Shown one piece after another: positions 1-8,754 of a stretch of DNA of 63,265 bases. A program made the position numbers and the translations under genes. The DNA comes from CAZYJR01 sp964647905. GTDB lineage: Bacteria > Desulfobacterota > DSM-4660 > Desulfatiglandales > HGW-15. Every line of letters starts with the position of its first letter. The first letter of the stretch is position 1. The notes beneath the pieces are model-generated. The model did no database searches. It was not told the origin of the DNA and saw nothing but the letters and a program-made list of their open reading frames with translations. The stretch spans positions 1 through 63,265 of the forward strand of contig CAZYJR010000023.1 of assembly GCA_964647905.1 (NCBI GenBank), written 5' to 3'.

Positions 1-2449
1 AAGCGCCTACGGCGATAATCTCATCAGAGCCTTCCTTCTTGAAGCCGAGGTCACCTGAAAGCGAGACAAAGTCGGCCACGTTAGCCGCAAAGCCGGTCAC
101 TTCCAGAGCAACCGTGTCGGCGGCTATGGCATCTTCAAACGTATAGGTGGTGGAGCCGACCGTCAGGGTGGTATTCGCATCAACGGTGGTGCTCGCATCC
201 GTGTAGCGGACCAGGACCGTCTGGGCCGTGATTCCGGCAAGGCCATCGATGGAAGCGGAAAAGGAGCCGTTCTTGAGTTCAAACGCCGTGGAGCCCGTAC
301 CGGCCATGAGGCCGAAATCGGCTTCGGCCAGCGTTACGTGGGCTGTGTCGCCGGCTTCCAAAGCGGCGGTTACCGAGCTGCCCACGGCTATGATGTTTGT
401 ATCGGTCTTCTCGAAGCCAAGGTCGCCGGTGATGGATACGAAGCCGGATACGTCGAAGCTGAGATCCGTCCCGGATACGCTCTGCAGCCCGTCGGCCAGT
501 TCTGGAACGCTGACCGAAACGGCGCCTACAGTGACCACTTGGGCGGAAAACAACCCCCCTGTATCGTTTTCCTTGATGGTTACGGTGCCGAGCGCGTTGA
601 TGAACTCGCCGCCGCTCAACTGAAAGTCACCTGTGGCGTACAAGACCCTGTTCGCATCGTTGATGGCCAGGGCGAAATCTGAGTTGCGGACACCAGCCGA
701 AAATGAACCGGCGTTCAGAAGGGCGGTCGCGTCCTGGGCGGCGGCTCTGAACTCATCCCCGTCCTTCTTGAAGCCGATGGTCCCGGATACGGTCACGAAC
801 CCGGCCATGTCCAGGCTGCCGGTGATGGATACGTCATCGAAGCTCTTTTCCGAGAAAAGCACCAAGAGATCGTCGGCCATCTCCGGATCGTCCACCTCCA
901 GGTCCTGGATGCCGCCGGGGAGCTCGGAGACGATCAGCTCATAGGCATCAGCCTCGAGCACGGGCTTGAAATACAGGCCTTCACCAATGTAGAGATCCGT
1001 GAAGGTGTCGAAATCACCGGACACGGAGTCGAATGTCATAAAGGTGAAAGTATGGCCGAGAGAAGGCATGTAGGTGTCGAGGAGGCTTATGGCGAGGTCG
1101 CCTCCCAGGGTAGCCTTGCCGGTTATGTCCATATAGTCATAGGTGCCGTCTCCCCCGGTGCCTTCACCGGCCTGCTCCGGACCCCATATTTCAATTTCCA
1201 GTTCCCCGGTCTGGGTATAGTCGCCGTCGATCTTCTGATATCCGGGTGAATAGCCGGGGCTGACCAGACCCTGGTTGAAGACGTCGCCGGTAATGGTTCC
1301 ACTCCCTGAAAGGGTCCCGCCCTCAGGAACGGTCACATCCCCCTCGACGGCGACCTCGGGGCTCAAGACCAGGTCAAACTCGCCCTCTGAAGAGAGGGTG
1401 TATAATAAGGATAGGATTTCAGGGGAACCGGTGGTGGAGACATATGGGCCCGGATTCAGACCGAGCTCCCTAACGGCACTGAGCTCGAGTCGCCCGCTCC
1501 GATCGGAAAGAGGGCTCGAATCCACGACGGTGCCCGCCCCATACTCCGAGCCGTCACCGGTCTGAACCGTGACATCCGCATGCAGTGAGTCTAGTGTTAT
1601 GAAAGGAGCGGGGTGGGGACCTGGTCCGATTCGGATCTCAAAGGAGAATTCGTACTGTATGGATACTGATTCAACAGACTGAATTTCCTGAGACTTTTCA
1701 AAGAGGGTCGAAAAGGGCGAACCGGGCTCGTCGCACGCAGTGACAGTAGAGCCCAGCTCGAAGGCAAGGGTCAACCCGCCGGAATCGCCGTCTAATCCGT
1801 CCGTCACACTGAAGGAGGTCTCGCCTTGTGTTCGATCCTGTCTCAAAAAGGCGAGGAGGTCTTCAACCGACCATCCGCCGGGCGGATCCAGGGCATCACC
1901 GAAGAACTCATGGACCGGCGTCATCAGGCGGCTGTCCAGCGCCTCGTAGAGTCCCGGGCCAGAACCTTCCACCCGGCCGGCGAGCTCATTAAAAAGAGAG
2001 AACACGCCCTCGGTCTCGATGGCCCCGGCCGCATCGGTAAGAGCGCCCAGGCCCTCGATCAAGACCGCTTCATCGGTCGTGACAGGTGCCGCCGCTTCGG
2101 CGGAGTCGCCGCTCGGCTCCTCTCCATCGGAGAATGAGCCGGGGGAGGAGTCTTCATCGCCTAGAGAAGCCTCTGAGAGGAGATCCAGGCCGACCAAATC
2201 TTGGAGGATATCCAGTGAATCTTCGGGGTCTTCTTTGAGGGAAACATCCGACGCCGCCTCAGAGGCGCCGGAATCGGAGGGGAGCAGGACCTCTTCGACA
2301 GGTATTGAGCCCGACGCCCCCTCCTCGAGGGGGTCTTCCTGATCGAGCTGCCAAGCGGCAAGAGCCCCTACCAGCGGATCGGCCGAGAGCATTATCCGCT
2401 GCTCCAGGGCCTCTAGCTCGAACTGCCTGTCTGGGTCTGATCCGGCCAT
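1..2449 (-). CDS. Giant LEPR-XLL repeat protein, N-terminal part (runs off left edge)
   Basis: The frame is open from an ATG at 2449 to the left edge (816 codons, no stop), so the C terminus is missing. The start is supported by AGGA five bases upstream. There is no hydrophobic signal peptide. Instead residues 10-25 read FELEALEQRIMLSAD, a variant of the LEPR-XLL motif (LEPRxLLSAD) found at the very N terminus of large repetitive bacterial proteins. An acidic linker follows, then from about residue 365 a beta-solenoid passenger-like stretch (GSGTITGDV, SPGYSPGY) resembling autotransporter passengers. From about residue 550 a module repeats with a period of about 120 residues; its core is a Gly-Phe-Lys/Glu-Lys strand (GFKKDGD, GFEKTDT, GFKKEGS near 560, 675 and 800). 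It lies directly downstream of a SecA/M50/HlyD/TolC cassette, of which it is probably the cargo. That role is inferred. Confidence 0.8.
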   Translation of the reverse strand, partial: MAGSDPDRQFELEALEQRIMLSADPLVGALAAWQLDQEDPLEEGASGSIPVEEVLLPSDSGASEAASDVSLKEDPEDSLDILQDLVGLDLLSEASLGDEDSSPGSFSDGEEPSGDSAEAAAPVTTDEAVLIEGLGALTDAAGAIETEGVFSLFNELAGRVEGSGPGLYEALDSRLMTPVHEFFGDALDPPGGWSVEDLLAFLRQDRTQGETSFSVTDGLDGDSGGLTLAFELGSTVTACDEPGSPFSTLFEKSQEIQSVESVSIQYEFSFEIRIGPGPHPAPFITLDSLHADVTVQTGDGSEYGAGTVVDSSPLSDRSGRLELSAVRELGLNPGPYVSTTGSPEILSLLYTLSSEGEFDLVLSPEVAVEGDVTVPEGGTLSGSGTITGDVFNQGLVSPGYSPGYQKIDGDYTQTGELEIEIWGPEQAGEGTGGDGTYDYMDITGKATLGGDLAISLLDTYMPSLGHTFTFMTFDSVSGDFDTFTDLYIGEGLYFKPVLEADAYELIVSELPGGIQDLEVDDPEMADDLLVLFSEKSFDDVSITGSLDMAGFVTVSGTIGFKKDGDEFRAAAQDATALLNAGSFSAGVRNSDFALAINDANRVLYATGDFQLSGGEFINALGTVTIKENDTGGLFSAQVVTVGAVSVSVPELADGLQSVSGTDLSFDVSGFVSITGDLGFEKTDTNIIAVGSSVTAALEAGDTAHVTLAEADFGLMAGTGSTAFELKNGSFSASIDGLAGITAQTVLVRYTDASTTVDANTTLTVGSTTYTFEDAIAADTVALEVTGFAANVADFVSLSGDLGFKKEGSDEIIAVGA

Positions 2450-2576
2450 CGGAGTCCTGGTTGATATGGCTACTGCTGAATGAACACCGCTTGTCCGTCA
2501 CCAAAGGCGCAACTCGGTGCCCATCCGTAAGAGTGATCCAGACACTTCCGAGTCTCCAGGCCGATGGCGGAGATAA

Positions 2577-2605
2577 ATTGTAGCCGAAGCAAAGGGCGTT
2601 CGCAA
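2577..2605 (-). promoter_or_regulatory. Sigma-70-type promoter of the LEPR-XLL gene
   Basis: On the minus strand a -35 box TTGCGA (2600-2605) and a -10 box TACAAT (2577-2582) are separated by exactly 17 bp. A transcript would begin near 2570 and leave a leader of about 120 bases before the ATG at 2449. The cargo gene can therefore be transcribed independently of the upstream export cassette. Assigned by sequence match only. Confidence 0.5.
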
Positions 2606-2707
2606 CAACTATTTTGTCGCTCGAACCAAGAATCGTCATTCAATTGGCGCATCGTCAACTTATGGAGCATCCAATCAGCCCTTGACGGATGGTCCCGCTC
2701 GCCGACC

Positions 2708-4699
2708 TCAGAATTTTGCGGAACTCCCGGTAAAGGACAGGGCCTCTTCAAGCCATGTGTCCATCTTGAGCACGTTCCGCCTCTGCCGGAAGGCCAGTCC
2801 TTGGGCTGCGCGCTGGGCCCGTAGAACCGCCTGGTGGGCCAGCAGACGCGAGCCGGGAAGCCCCATGTCAACGGCTGCAGCCAGTTGGCGGCGCAAGGCG
2901 CCGGGAAGGAACCTGCGTAGGAGCTCGTCCTCCGCGCTCATGAAGGCCCTGGCGGTTCCCTGGTCTCCCTGGCGCGCACAGCGGCCGAACAGCTGTCGAT
3001 CGATCCTGCCCGACTCATGTCTTTCCGTTGCTATCACATGGAGCCCGCCCATATCCGGTACCCCGCGGCCGAGCTTGATATCGGTCCCCCTGCCGGCCAT
3101 GTTCGTGGCAATGGTTATCTTGGCCTGCTCGCCTGCAGCCGCTACGATGCGCGCCTCCTCCTTGTGCCTGACCGCGTTCAGGAGACTGAACTCCAATCCT
3201 TCGGCCTCGAGCATCCCTGCCAGTTTCTCACTCGCCTTGACGTTTCTGGTCCCCACCAAAACGGGACGGCCGGACTCATGGAGCTCCCTGATCTCCTCCA
3301 CAACGGCCGCCCATTTCTCCTCATCACGCGCAAAGACCCGATCCGGAAACTCCTCTCTGACGCACGGGCGATTCGTAGGGATGACCATCACCGGGAGCCC
3401 GTATATGTGCCAGAATTCCCCGGTGGCCTCCCTGGCCGTACCGGTCATTCCTGCGAGTTTTCTGAAAAAGCGGAAAAACCGCTGAAAACTGAGCCTGGCA
3501 AGGGTCTCGCTCGGATTGGTCACCTCGACGCCCTCCTTGGCCTCCACCGATTGGTGAAGGCCGTGCCGCCACGTCCTGTTGGCCATCAGCCTCCCGGTGA
3601 ACTCGTCGACAATGGCGATCTTGCCGTCCTGTACGACATATTGCTTGTCCCGGTCGTAGAACTCCCTCGCGGTCAAGGCTTGGACAACCAGCTCCTCCCG
3701 GCGGGAGGCCCCCTGCCATATGGCCGGCATCAACTCGGCCGTATCCTCCACCTTGTTCTCGCCCTCTTTGGTCAGCCTTATTTCGCGGTACTTGTAGTCC
3801 ACCTTGTAGTCGATACCGCGGGCCAGCCCGCGGCAAACCTCGTAGGCCGAGGCGCAGGCATCCACCAGGGGCCGGTTTTCCTGCGGCCTGGAGATGATCA
3901 GAGGGGTCACCGCCTCATCGATCAACAGGCTGTCCGCCTCATCCACGATCACGGTATCGATCCCCCTCTGGACCAGGTTTTGAAACGCCCGATTCGCCGG
4001 CTGGAGCACACTCCGAAGGACCCTGCGCCCTGCATCCTGATACCGCCCCAGGATGATGCGGTCTCTCAAGAAATCCGCCACCAACTCCTTGCTGGTGGTG
4101 TATACGACTCCTCTGTTGTACTGCTCCTGCCGCTCCCGAGGGTCCATGGCACCTGTGACGCTGCCTACGGTGACGCCGCAATAGGAATAGAAAGGGCGCA
4201 TTTCCACTTCATCGCGATTCGCCAGGTAATCGTTCACCGTGACGATGTGGCAGGGCCTGCCGCTCCACCCGGCAAGGGCCCCGGCAAGGCATGCGGTCAA
4301 GGTCTTGCCCTCGCCGGTGGCCATCTCTATCAGGTACCCGTCATGGAGAGCCAGGGCGCCCCATACCTGCACCATGAAAGGCCTGAGTCCCAGGGTGCGC
4401 TGCGCGGCCTCGACGAGCAGGACCATGGCCTCTTCCACCTTTGAATCCGAAGTCTTTCCGACCCGCCTGAACTCTCCGGCCACGTCTTCAATGCGGGATC
4501 GAAGCCTCCGGTCAGAGAGATTACGCAAGGACAGCGACTTTTCCGAAATCGCCTCAGCCCTTGCGCGATACTTGCGCCTCCTGGCGGGAAACCTCCTGTA
4601 CCGTCCAACGAGGCCGTAGACCGCGCCGTCCAGGCCCTGGTGGAGCTTTTCCGGAGTCACGATTCGGGTTCGGCGATAATCGTGGGCAGGGAGCATCAT
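2708..4699 (-). CDS. SecA-like ATPase, short accessory paralogue
   Basis: A DEAD-type preprotein translocase motor homologue of 663 aa, against about 830-900 aa for housekeeping SecA. Walker A ATGEGKT is at about 127-133 and Walker B VDEADSL near 252-258. Motor domain 2 keeps TNMAGRGTDIKLG and the SecA-typical RIDRQLFGRCARQGD region. The protein ends soon after, so the helical wing is short and the usual zinc-binding CxCxS tail is absent. The start at 4699 (ATGATG) overlaps the upstream stop by 4 bp (ATGA) and has AGAGG eight bases upstream; the frame could also extend to 4744 inside the upstream gene. Its place in an operon with a membrane protease, HlyD adaptors and TolC argues for a dedicated motor feeding a specific substrate rather than general secretion. 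That role is inferred. Confidence 0.85.
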   Translation of the reverse strand: MMLPAHDYRRTRIVTPEKLHQGLDGAVYGLVGRYRRFPARRRKYRARAEAISEKSLSLRNLSDRRLRSRIEDVAGEFRRVGKTSDSKVEEAMVLLVEAAQRTLGLRPFMVQVWGALALHDGYLIEMATGEGKTLTACLAGALAGWSGRPCHIVTVNDYLANRDEVEMRPFYSYCGVTVGSVTGAMDPRERQEQYNRGVVYTTSKELVADFLRDRIILGRYQDAGRRVLRSVLQPANRAFQNLVQRGIDTVIVDEADSLLIDEAVTPLIISRPQENRPLVDACASAYEVCRGLARGIDYKVDYKYREIRLTKEGENKVEDTAELMPAIWQGASRREELVVQALTAREFYDRDKQYVVQDGKIAIVDEFTGRLMANRTWRHGLHQSVEAKEGVEVTNPSETLARLSFQRFFRFFRKLAGMTGTAREATGEFWHIYGLPVMVIPTNRPCVREEFPDRVFARDEEKWAAVVEEIRELHESGRPVLVGTRNVKASEKLAGMLEAEGLEFSLLNAVRHKEEARIVAAAGEQAKITIATNMAGRGTDIKLGRGVPDMGGLHVIATERHESGRIDRQLFGRCARQGDQGTARAFMSAEDELLRRFLPGALRRQLAAAVDMGLPGSRLLAHQAVLRAQRAAQGLAFRQRRNVLKMDTWLEEALSFTGSSAKF

Positions 4700-6852
4700 A
4701 TCTGATACCTCTTCTGCAGGAGCTGCCTCAGCTCCCTTCCCCATTGGACCAAGAGGGCCTCGGGATCGAGGGTCAGCCGGAGCTTCCCCGATCTTCCATG
4801 GAAAAACATCACATCTTCATGGGAGCGGACAAATGCGTATATCTGGAAAAAGGGCTCTGCAGCCTGCACTCCCTCCTCGTCCGAGGGGGAAACGGCCACC
4901 TGCCCGCCTCCACGCCATCCCAGGGCCGCTGAAGGAAGCTTGTCGTGCTGGAACGGGATCACCCTCATCTCGGAGACGTCCACATTGCCGCCCGCTTGGC
5001 CGTAAAGACGGACCTCGGCCCGCTTTATTTCGTCCTCAAACAGGTTGGACGCCTCTTCCTGAGATACGACGGCCGAAAAGCGGAAGGCCTCCGGGTCGAT
5101 GATCTCCCCGATCACCGTCCCTCTCGGCAGCCAGGAGCCCAGCATCTCCTTGCCCCGGGGCGAGACCCATATTCCGTGCTGCCTGGCGCGTACCGTGAGC
5201 TCCTTCTTCCGACGTTCAAGATCTTGGAGATTGGCCTCGATGGTTTCCAGGCGCTTGCGGATGGGTTCCACATCGGCCGCCTCTTCGGTGCGCGCTCTCA
5301 GTTCCATGGCAAGGGTCTCTTGCTTCTGTGCCTGTACCCGCTGAATCTCCAGGTCCAGCTCCTTGTCCTTCAAGACCATCAAGGGTGTCCCGGGAAAGAC
5401 CTCGGCGCCGGAGCGGACCGGCAGCTCCGAGACATAGCCCGGTGCATCGTTTACCACGCGCACATAATTAACCGATTCGAGCACGCCGGGTGCCCTGAAG
5501 CGGTTGGGGGCCGGGAAAAAGCCCAGGAGACCGAAAATCGTACAAAAGATCAGGAGGCTTACACCGACCGCACGCAAGCGGTTCCTGGCCAGCCTCGGGC
5601 TGGATGCCAGATATACGATGAATCTGTAGAGCGGGACCAATCCCCAGGCAAAGATGCAGAAAGCGGCCATCAACAAGCCGAGCAACAAGAACTTGTCCGC
5701 TACGAAAAGGATGATCCCGGTGAATACGATCACCTTGTACAAGCCGCTCAAGACGCCGAAAACGGTCAGCCATGAGGCCTCCTTTCGGGTCTCGGCCGGG
5801 CTGCCGGAATCCTTGTATCCGAACAGGTAATACTCGCAGAGGTGCCGTAGATGACGGGTGGACCGGGTGTGGAGATTCGGGATGTCGAGGAGGTCCGAGA
5901 GGATATAGTAGCCGTCGAAACGCAGCAGAGGGTTTCCATTGAACAGGACCGTGGAGACCGATGCGATCACCATCATGTTGTAGGCGATGCTGTTCCACGT
6001 GCCCGGAGCGGAATAGGCCCAGTAAAAGGCCGCCAGGGCGGCTACGAATATCTCGGCCATCATTCCGGAGGCCCCCACCAGGGCCCTGCGCCACCGGCTC
6101 CGGAAAGACCAGCTCGATGTAGCGTCTATGTAGGGAAGCGGCGTGAAGACCAGCAGCATCACACCCATCACGTGCACTTCACCCCCGAACCTCTTGCACG
6201 CGAAGGCGTGGCCGAACTCATGTATCGTCTTTACTATGACCAACCCCAGGTAGAGCAGCGGGAGGTTGGTCGGAGAAAGGATTCCCTGGAACTGAGACGT
6301 GGCCGCATCGAAGTTGTCTACTACCATCTTGATCGCCGCGGCCACGACCGCAATCCAGACCACCGCACCGGCCGGCCCGACTATCAAGTTCAGGAGCGGT
6401 CTGATCTTCCGGAGCATGAACTCAGGGTCAAGCAACGGAAGCCTAAAAAACATGATGCTGAGCAACTTGGAGCGGGCCTCCCGCTGGCGGCGTTTCTTGT
6501 AACGCTCAAAGAGCTTGGCGCTGTCCGCGGGTACGTCGAAGTACAATAGGTTGGCGAAATAGAGCTGGGTGAGAAGCTGCAGCACGTCCTCCTGGCCCGG
6601 GGCCCTGTCCGGGCCCCTCCGGAGGCATTCCTCCCACACCTCCTCCACGGTGCGGTCACGGCGGAGGCGGATGACAAACTCATAGGCCTCCGGCCTCAGC
6701 CGGAAATACTGATTGTTGAAGGGGTCGTACAGGACGTACCAGATCTCGCCCCGGAAAAGCTGCTTCCTGGCCTTGACCGTGGGGCCCAGGCTGGTCCTGA
6801 GCTTGGCGATGCGATGCCAGGACTCGCTGAAGGTTCTGCCCGGCTTGGCCAT
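4696..6852 (-). CDS. PqqD-like / M50 site-2 protease / HlyD fusion membrane protein
   Basis: A 718-aa protein with three parts. Residues about 30-105 form a PqqD-like winged-helix module (GEIWYVLYD, NNQYFRL). A polytopic M50 metalloprotease core follows, with zinc ligands HEFGH at 211-215 and the third-ligand motif NPLLRFDGYY near 307-316, plus PLPYIDATSSW typical of this subgroup. After several membrane spans, a periplasmic biotinyl-lipoyl/HlyD arm starts near 455 (VVNDAPGYVSELPV), with a coiled coil around 490-545. M50 enzymes cut within or near membranes; PqqD-like domains bind peptides in RiPP pathways. The fusion suggests recognition, cleavage and hand-over of an exported polypeptide. 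The start lies one base after the upstream stop (TGATATG), and the gene overlaps secA-like by 4 bp. Domain calls are firm; the substrate is inferred. Confidence 0.85.
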   Translation of the reverse strand: MAKPGRTFSESWHRIAKLRTSLGPTVKARKQLFRGEIWYVLYDPFNNQYFRLRPEAYEFVIRLRRDRTVEEVWEECLRRGPDRAPGQEDVLQLLTQLYFANLLYFDVPADSAKLFERYKKRRQREARSKLLSIMFFRLPLLDPEFMLRKIRPLLNLIVGPAGAVVWIAVVAAAIKMVVDNFDAATSQFQGILSPTNLPLLYLGLVIVKTIHEFGHAFACKRFGGEVHVMGVMLLVFTPLPYIDATSSWSFRSRWRRALVGASGMMAEIFVAALAAFYWAYSAPGTWNSIAYNMMVIASVSTVLFNGNPLLRFDGYYILSDLLDIPNLHTRSTRHLRHLCEYYLFGYKDSGSPAETRKEASWLTVFGVLSGLYKVIVFTGIILFVADKFLLLGLLMAAFCIFAWGLVPLYRFIVYLASSPRLARNRLRAVGVSLLIFCTIFGLLGFFPAPNRFRAPGVLESVNYVRVVNDAPGYVSELPVRSGAEVFPGTPLMVLKDKELDLEIQRVQAQKQETLAMELRARTEEAADVEPIRKRLETIEANLQDLERRKKELTVRARQHGIWVSPRGKEMLGSWLPRGTVIGEIIDPEAFRFSAVVSQEEASNLFEDEIKRAEVRLYGQAGGNVDVSEMRVIPFQHDKLPSAALGWRGGGQVAVSPSDEEGVQAAEPFFQIYAFVRSHEDVMFFHGRSGKLRLTLDPEALLVQWGRELRQLLQKRYQI

Positions 6853-6853
6853 A

Positions 6854-8725
6854 TCACCACCACAAGAGCATACGGAAGAAATCCACGGTGCGGTGGGTCA
6901 GGATCCACAAGACGTTTCTCTTCCCCACATCGATCTTCGTTATACCGCTCATCCCCGGCCGCCACCAGGAAAGGGGGGCTTCCTGAAAAACGCCCTTGAC
7001 AAGGAACACGTTGCCTTCTTCTTTGGGCACGGCTACGGGATCTATACGCTCGACAGTTATCGGGAACTTCAATTGCGGCCGGCTGACAAAGGCGATCTCG
7101 CCTTGGTCCCCTTCGGATATCGCATGCAGATCGCGCTCCTTGACCTCGATCTCGGCATACAGTTCGGCCAGGCGGGCCACCTTGAACAGCACGTCTCCCT
7201 TGCTGACCGGCGCCCCCAGGAGCTCCTTCAAGTCCCCCTCCACTATGACGCCGTCAAAAGGGGCCCTGATATCCGCGTTTTCAAGGTGATACCTTACAAT
7301 GTCGAGCTTTGCTTCCGCTTGCTTGACAAGGGCCTGAGCTATCCGCATATCGGCCGGGGCGTTTTGCGCCCGGGCCTTTTCGGCTTCGCGGCTGTATCGG
7401 TGTTTATTGGCCAGGGCGTTTGATTCTTCCAGCAGCAGCTCCCGAGTATCCAAGGACAACAATGGATCCCCGCGGGAAACTATGTCGCCCACATTCACAT
7501 GGACTTCGCTGATATAGCCTTCGAAGGGGGCGGGCAGATAGGCGAGGTCATCCGTCCTCAGGATGAAGCTGCCCTCCACCCGGTAGCTCAACTGCCCGAA
7601 GAGCCCGAAGGCAAGCGCCGCGGCCAATATCAAACCAAGGAGTTTCGGAAAGGTGTGCTCGACCCCGAGGAACCAGGAAAGCCCCTCCCTGAGCTTGGAA
7701 GCCGCTTTCGCTCCGAACCACCGGTCGTTCGCCTTGAGATCGGCCATGCGCCGCGAGGCCTGGTCGCACATGACGCGCAGCCCGCGCACATCCAGCTCGG
7801 AAAAAGGCTCCATGCGCTCGCAACTGAGCACCCCGACGGGTTCTTCATCCACCCTAACGGGCAAAGAGACCATGTGCTCCACGCCCTGTTCCTTGCAGTA
7901 GGCCTCGTGGTCCCTGACAACGGTGGATGCGCCTTCAGGCCGGGGATAGACGATCTCCTCGTCCTGGTCAAACGCCTCTTCCAGGGCCGCTTCCAGGGCC
8001 TGCACCGAATCCATCTTCTTTTCGAACCGCTCCAGGTGGCTTATTGCCTGGACGCGCACGTAGGCCCCCTTGATCCATCCCAGAGAGACCCTCTGGCAGC
8101 CGGAACGGGTCGCCACCTCGTTGCACAAGGCCATGGCGGCGCCCATGAACTTCTTCTCGGCGTTGATGACCACCATCAGGTCAAGGGCTTCCGAGAACCG
8201 GACCACATCGTGCCTGGCCTGATCGGCCGCACGGTTCATCTGGTAGGTGGAAGGGATGTCGGCTGCCAAATGGAGCCTTAATAGGAGGTCGTTCACCGCC
8301 TCCTCATCGGCCCCCTCCACGAAAAATACGATGACGCTCCGGCGTCCTTCGTCTTGAAGGTCCAGGCGGATTCCTATCACCAGCCCGGAGGGAGCCTCGA
8401 CCCCGGGCATGACCGAGGAGACCCAGGCCCGGCCTTGAGACCCGGATTTTTCGGCAATCTGCTCAACAACGCGCCCCAGCCCCAGCCGGCGGACCTCCCC
8501 CGCCCCTCCGACCGGCCACAGCGACACTGTGCGCCAGGAGTCTTCGTCCTCGGCCCGAATCAGGAGAAAGCCGAAGCGCGCGCCGGCCAGCATGGATGCG
8601 GCTTCCAGAAAAGCCGGCCAAAACTCCTGCGGCTGCCCATCGAAACGCCTCACCCGATTCAGCGCTTCCAGGACCTGAGCGATTTCGGCTTCCTGGTTTT
8701 CGTATTCTCTCCGGCTGTGCAGCAA
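6854..8725 (-). CDS. GAF-domain / HlyD membrane fusion protein
   Basis: A 623-aa protein whose cytoplasmic half (about 1-345) looks like two GAF-type sensor modules (FGFLLIRAEDED; HMVSLPVRVDEEPVGVLSCE). One transmembrane helix follows at about 357-377 (LLGLILAAALAFGLFG). The periplasmic HlyD adaptor comprises the first lipoyl half GYISEVHVNVGD near 405, a coiled coil, the second lipoyl half IRAPFDGVIVEGD near 490, and a beta-barrel. It ends with a hydrophobic Trp-rich tail. A GAF sensor built into an adaptor implies that export is tuned by a cytoplasmic small-molecule or protein signal. The start is TTG at 8725, 29 bases after the preceding stop; no better in-frame start was found, so the exact N terminus is uncertain. 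It sits in the same tight operon as the M50 fusion. Confidence 0.8.
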   Translation of the reverse strand: MLHSRREYENQEAEIAQVLEALNRVRRFDGQPQEFWPAFLEAASMLAGARFGFLLIRAEDEDSWRTVSLWPVGGAGEVRRLGLGRVVEQIAEKSGSQGRAWVSSVMPGVEAPSGLVIGIRLDLQDEGRRSVIVFFVEGADEEAVNDLLLRLHLAADIPSTYQMNRAADQARHDVVRFSEALDLMVVINAEKKFMGAAMALCNEVATRSGCQRVSLGWIKGAYVRVQAISHLERFEKKMDSVQALEAALEEAFDQDEEIVYPRPEGASTVVRDHEAYCKEQGVEHMVSLPVRVDEEPVGVLSCERMEPFSELDVRGLRVMCDQASRRMADLKANDRWFGAKAASKLREGLSWFLGVEHTFPKLLGLILAAALAFGLFGQLSYRVEGSFILRTDDLAYLPAPFEGYISEVHVNVGDIVSRGDPLLSLDTRELLLEESNALANKHRYSREAEKARAQNAPADMRIAQALVKQAEAKLDIVRYHLENADIRAPFDGVIVEGDLKELLGAPVSKGDVLFKVARLAELYAEIEVKERDLHAISEGDQGEIAFVSRPQLKFPITVERIDPVAVPKEEGNVFLVKGVFQEAPLSWWRPGMSGITKIDVGKRNVLWILTHRTVDFFRMLLWW

Positions 8726-8754
8726 TGCAAGACCCCGAGGAAGGCGTGAACCGC

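Noticed and set aside
3017..4444. A 475-codon plus-strand frame
   Set aside because: Antisense to the secA-like gene, which has all its motifs.
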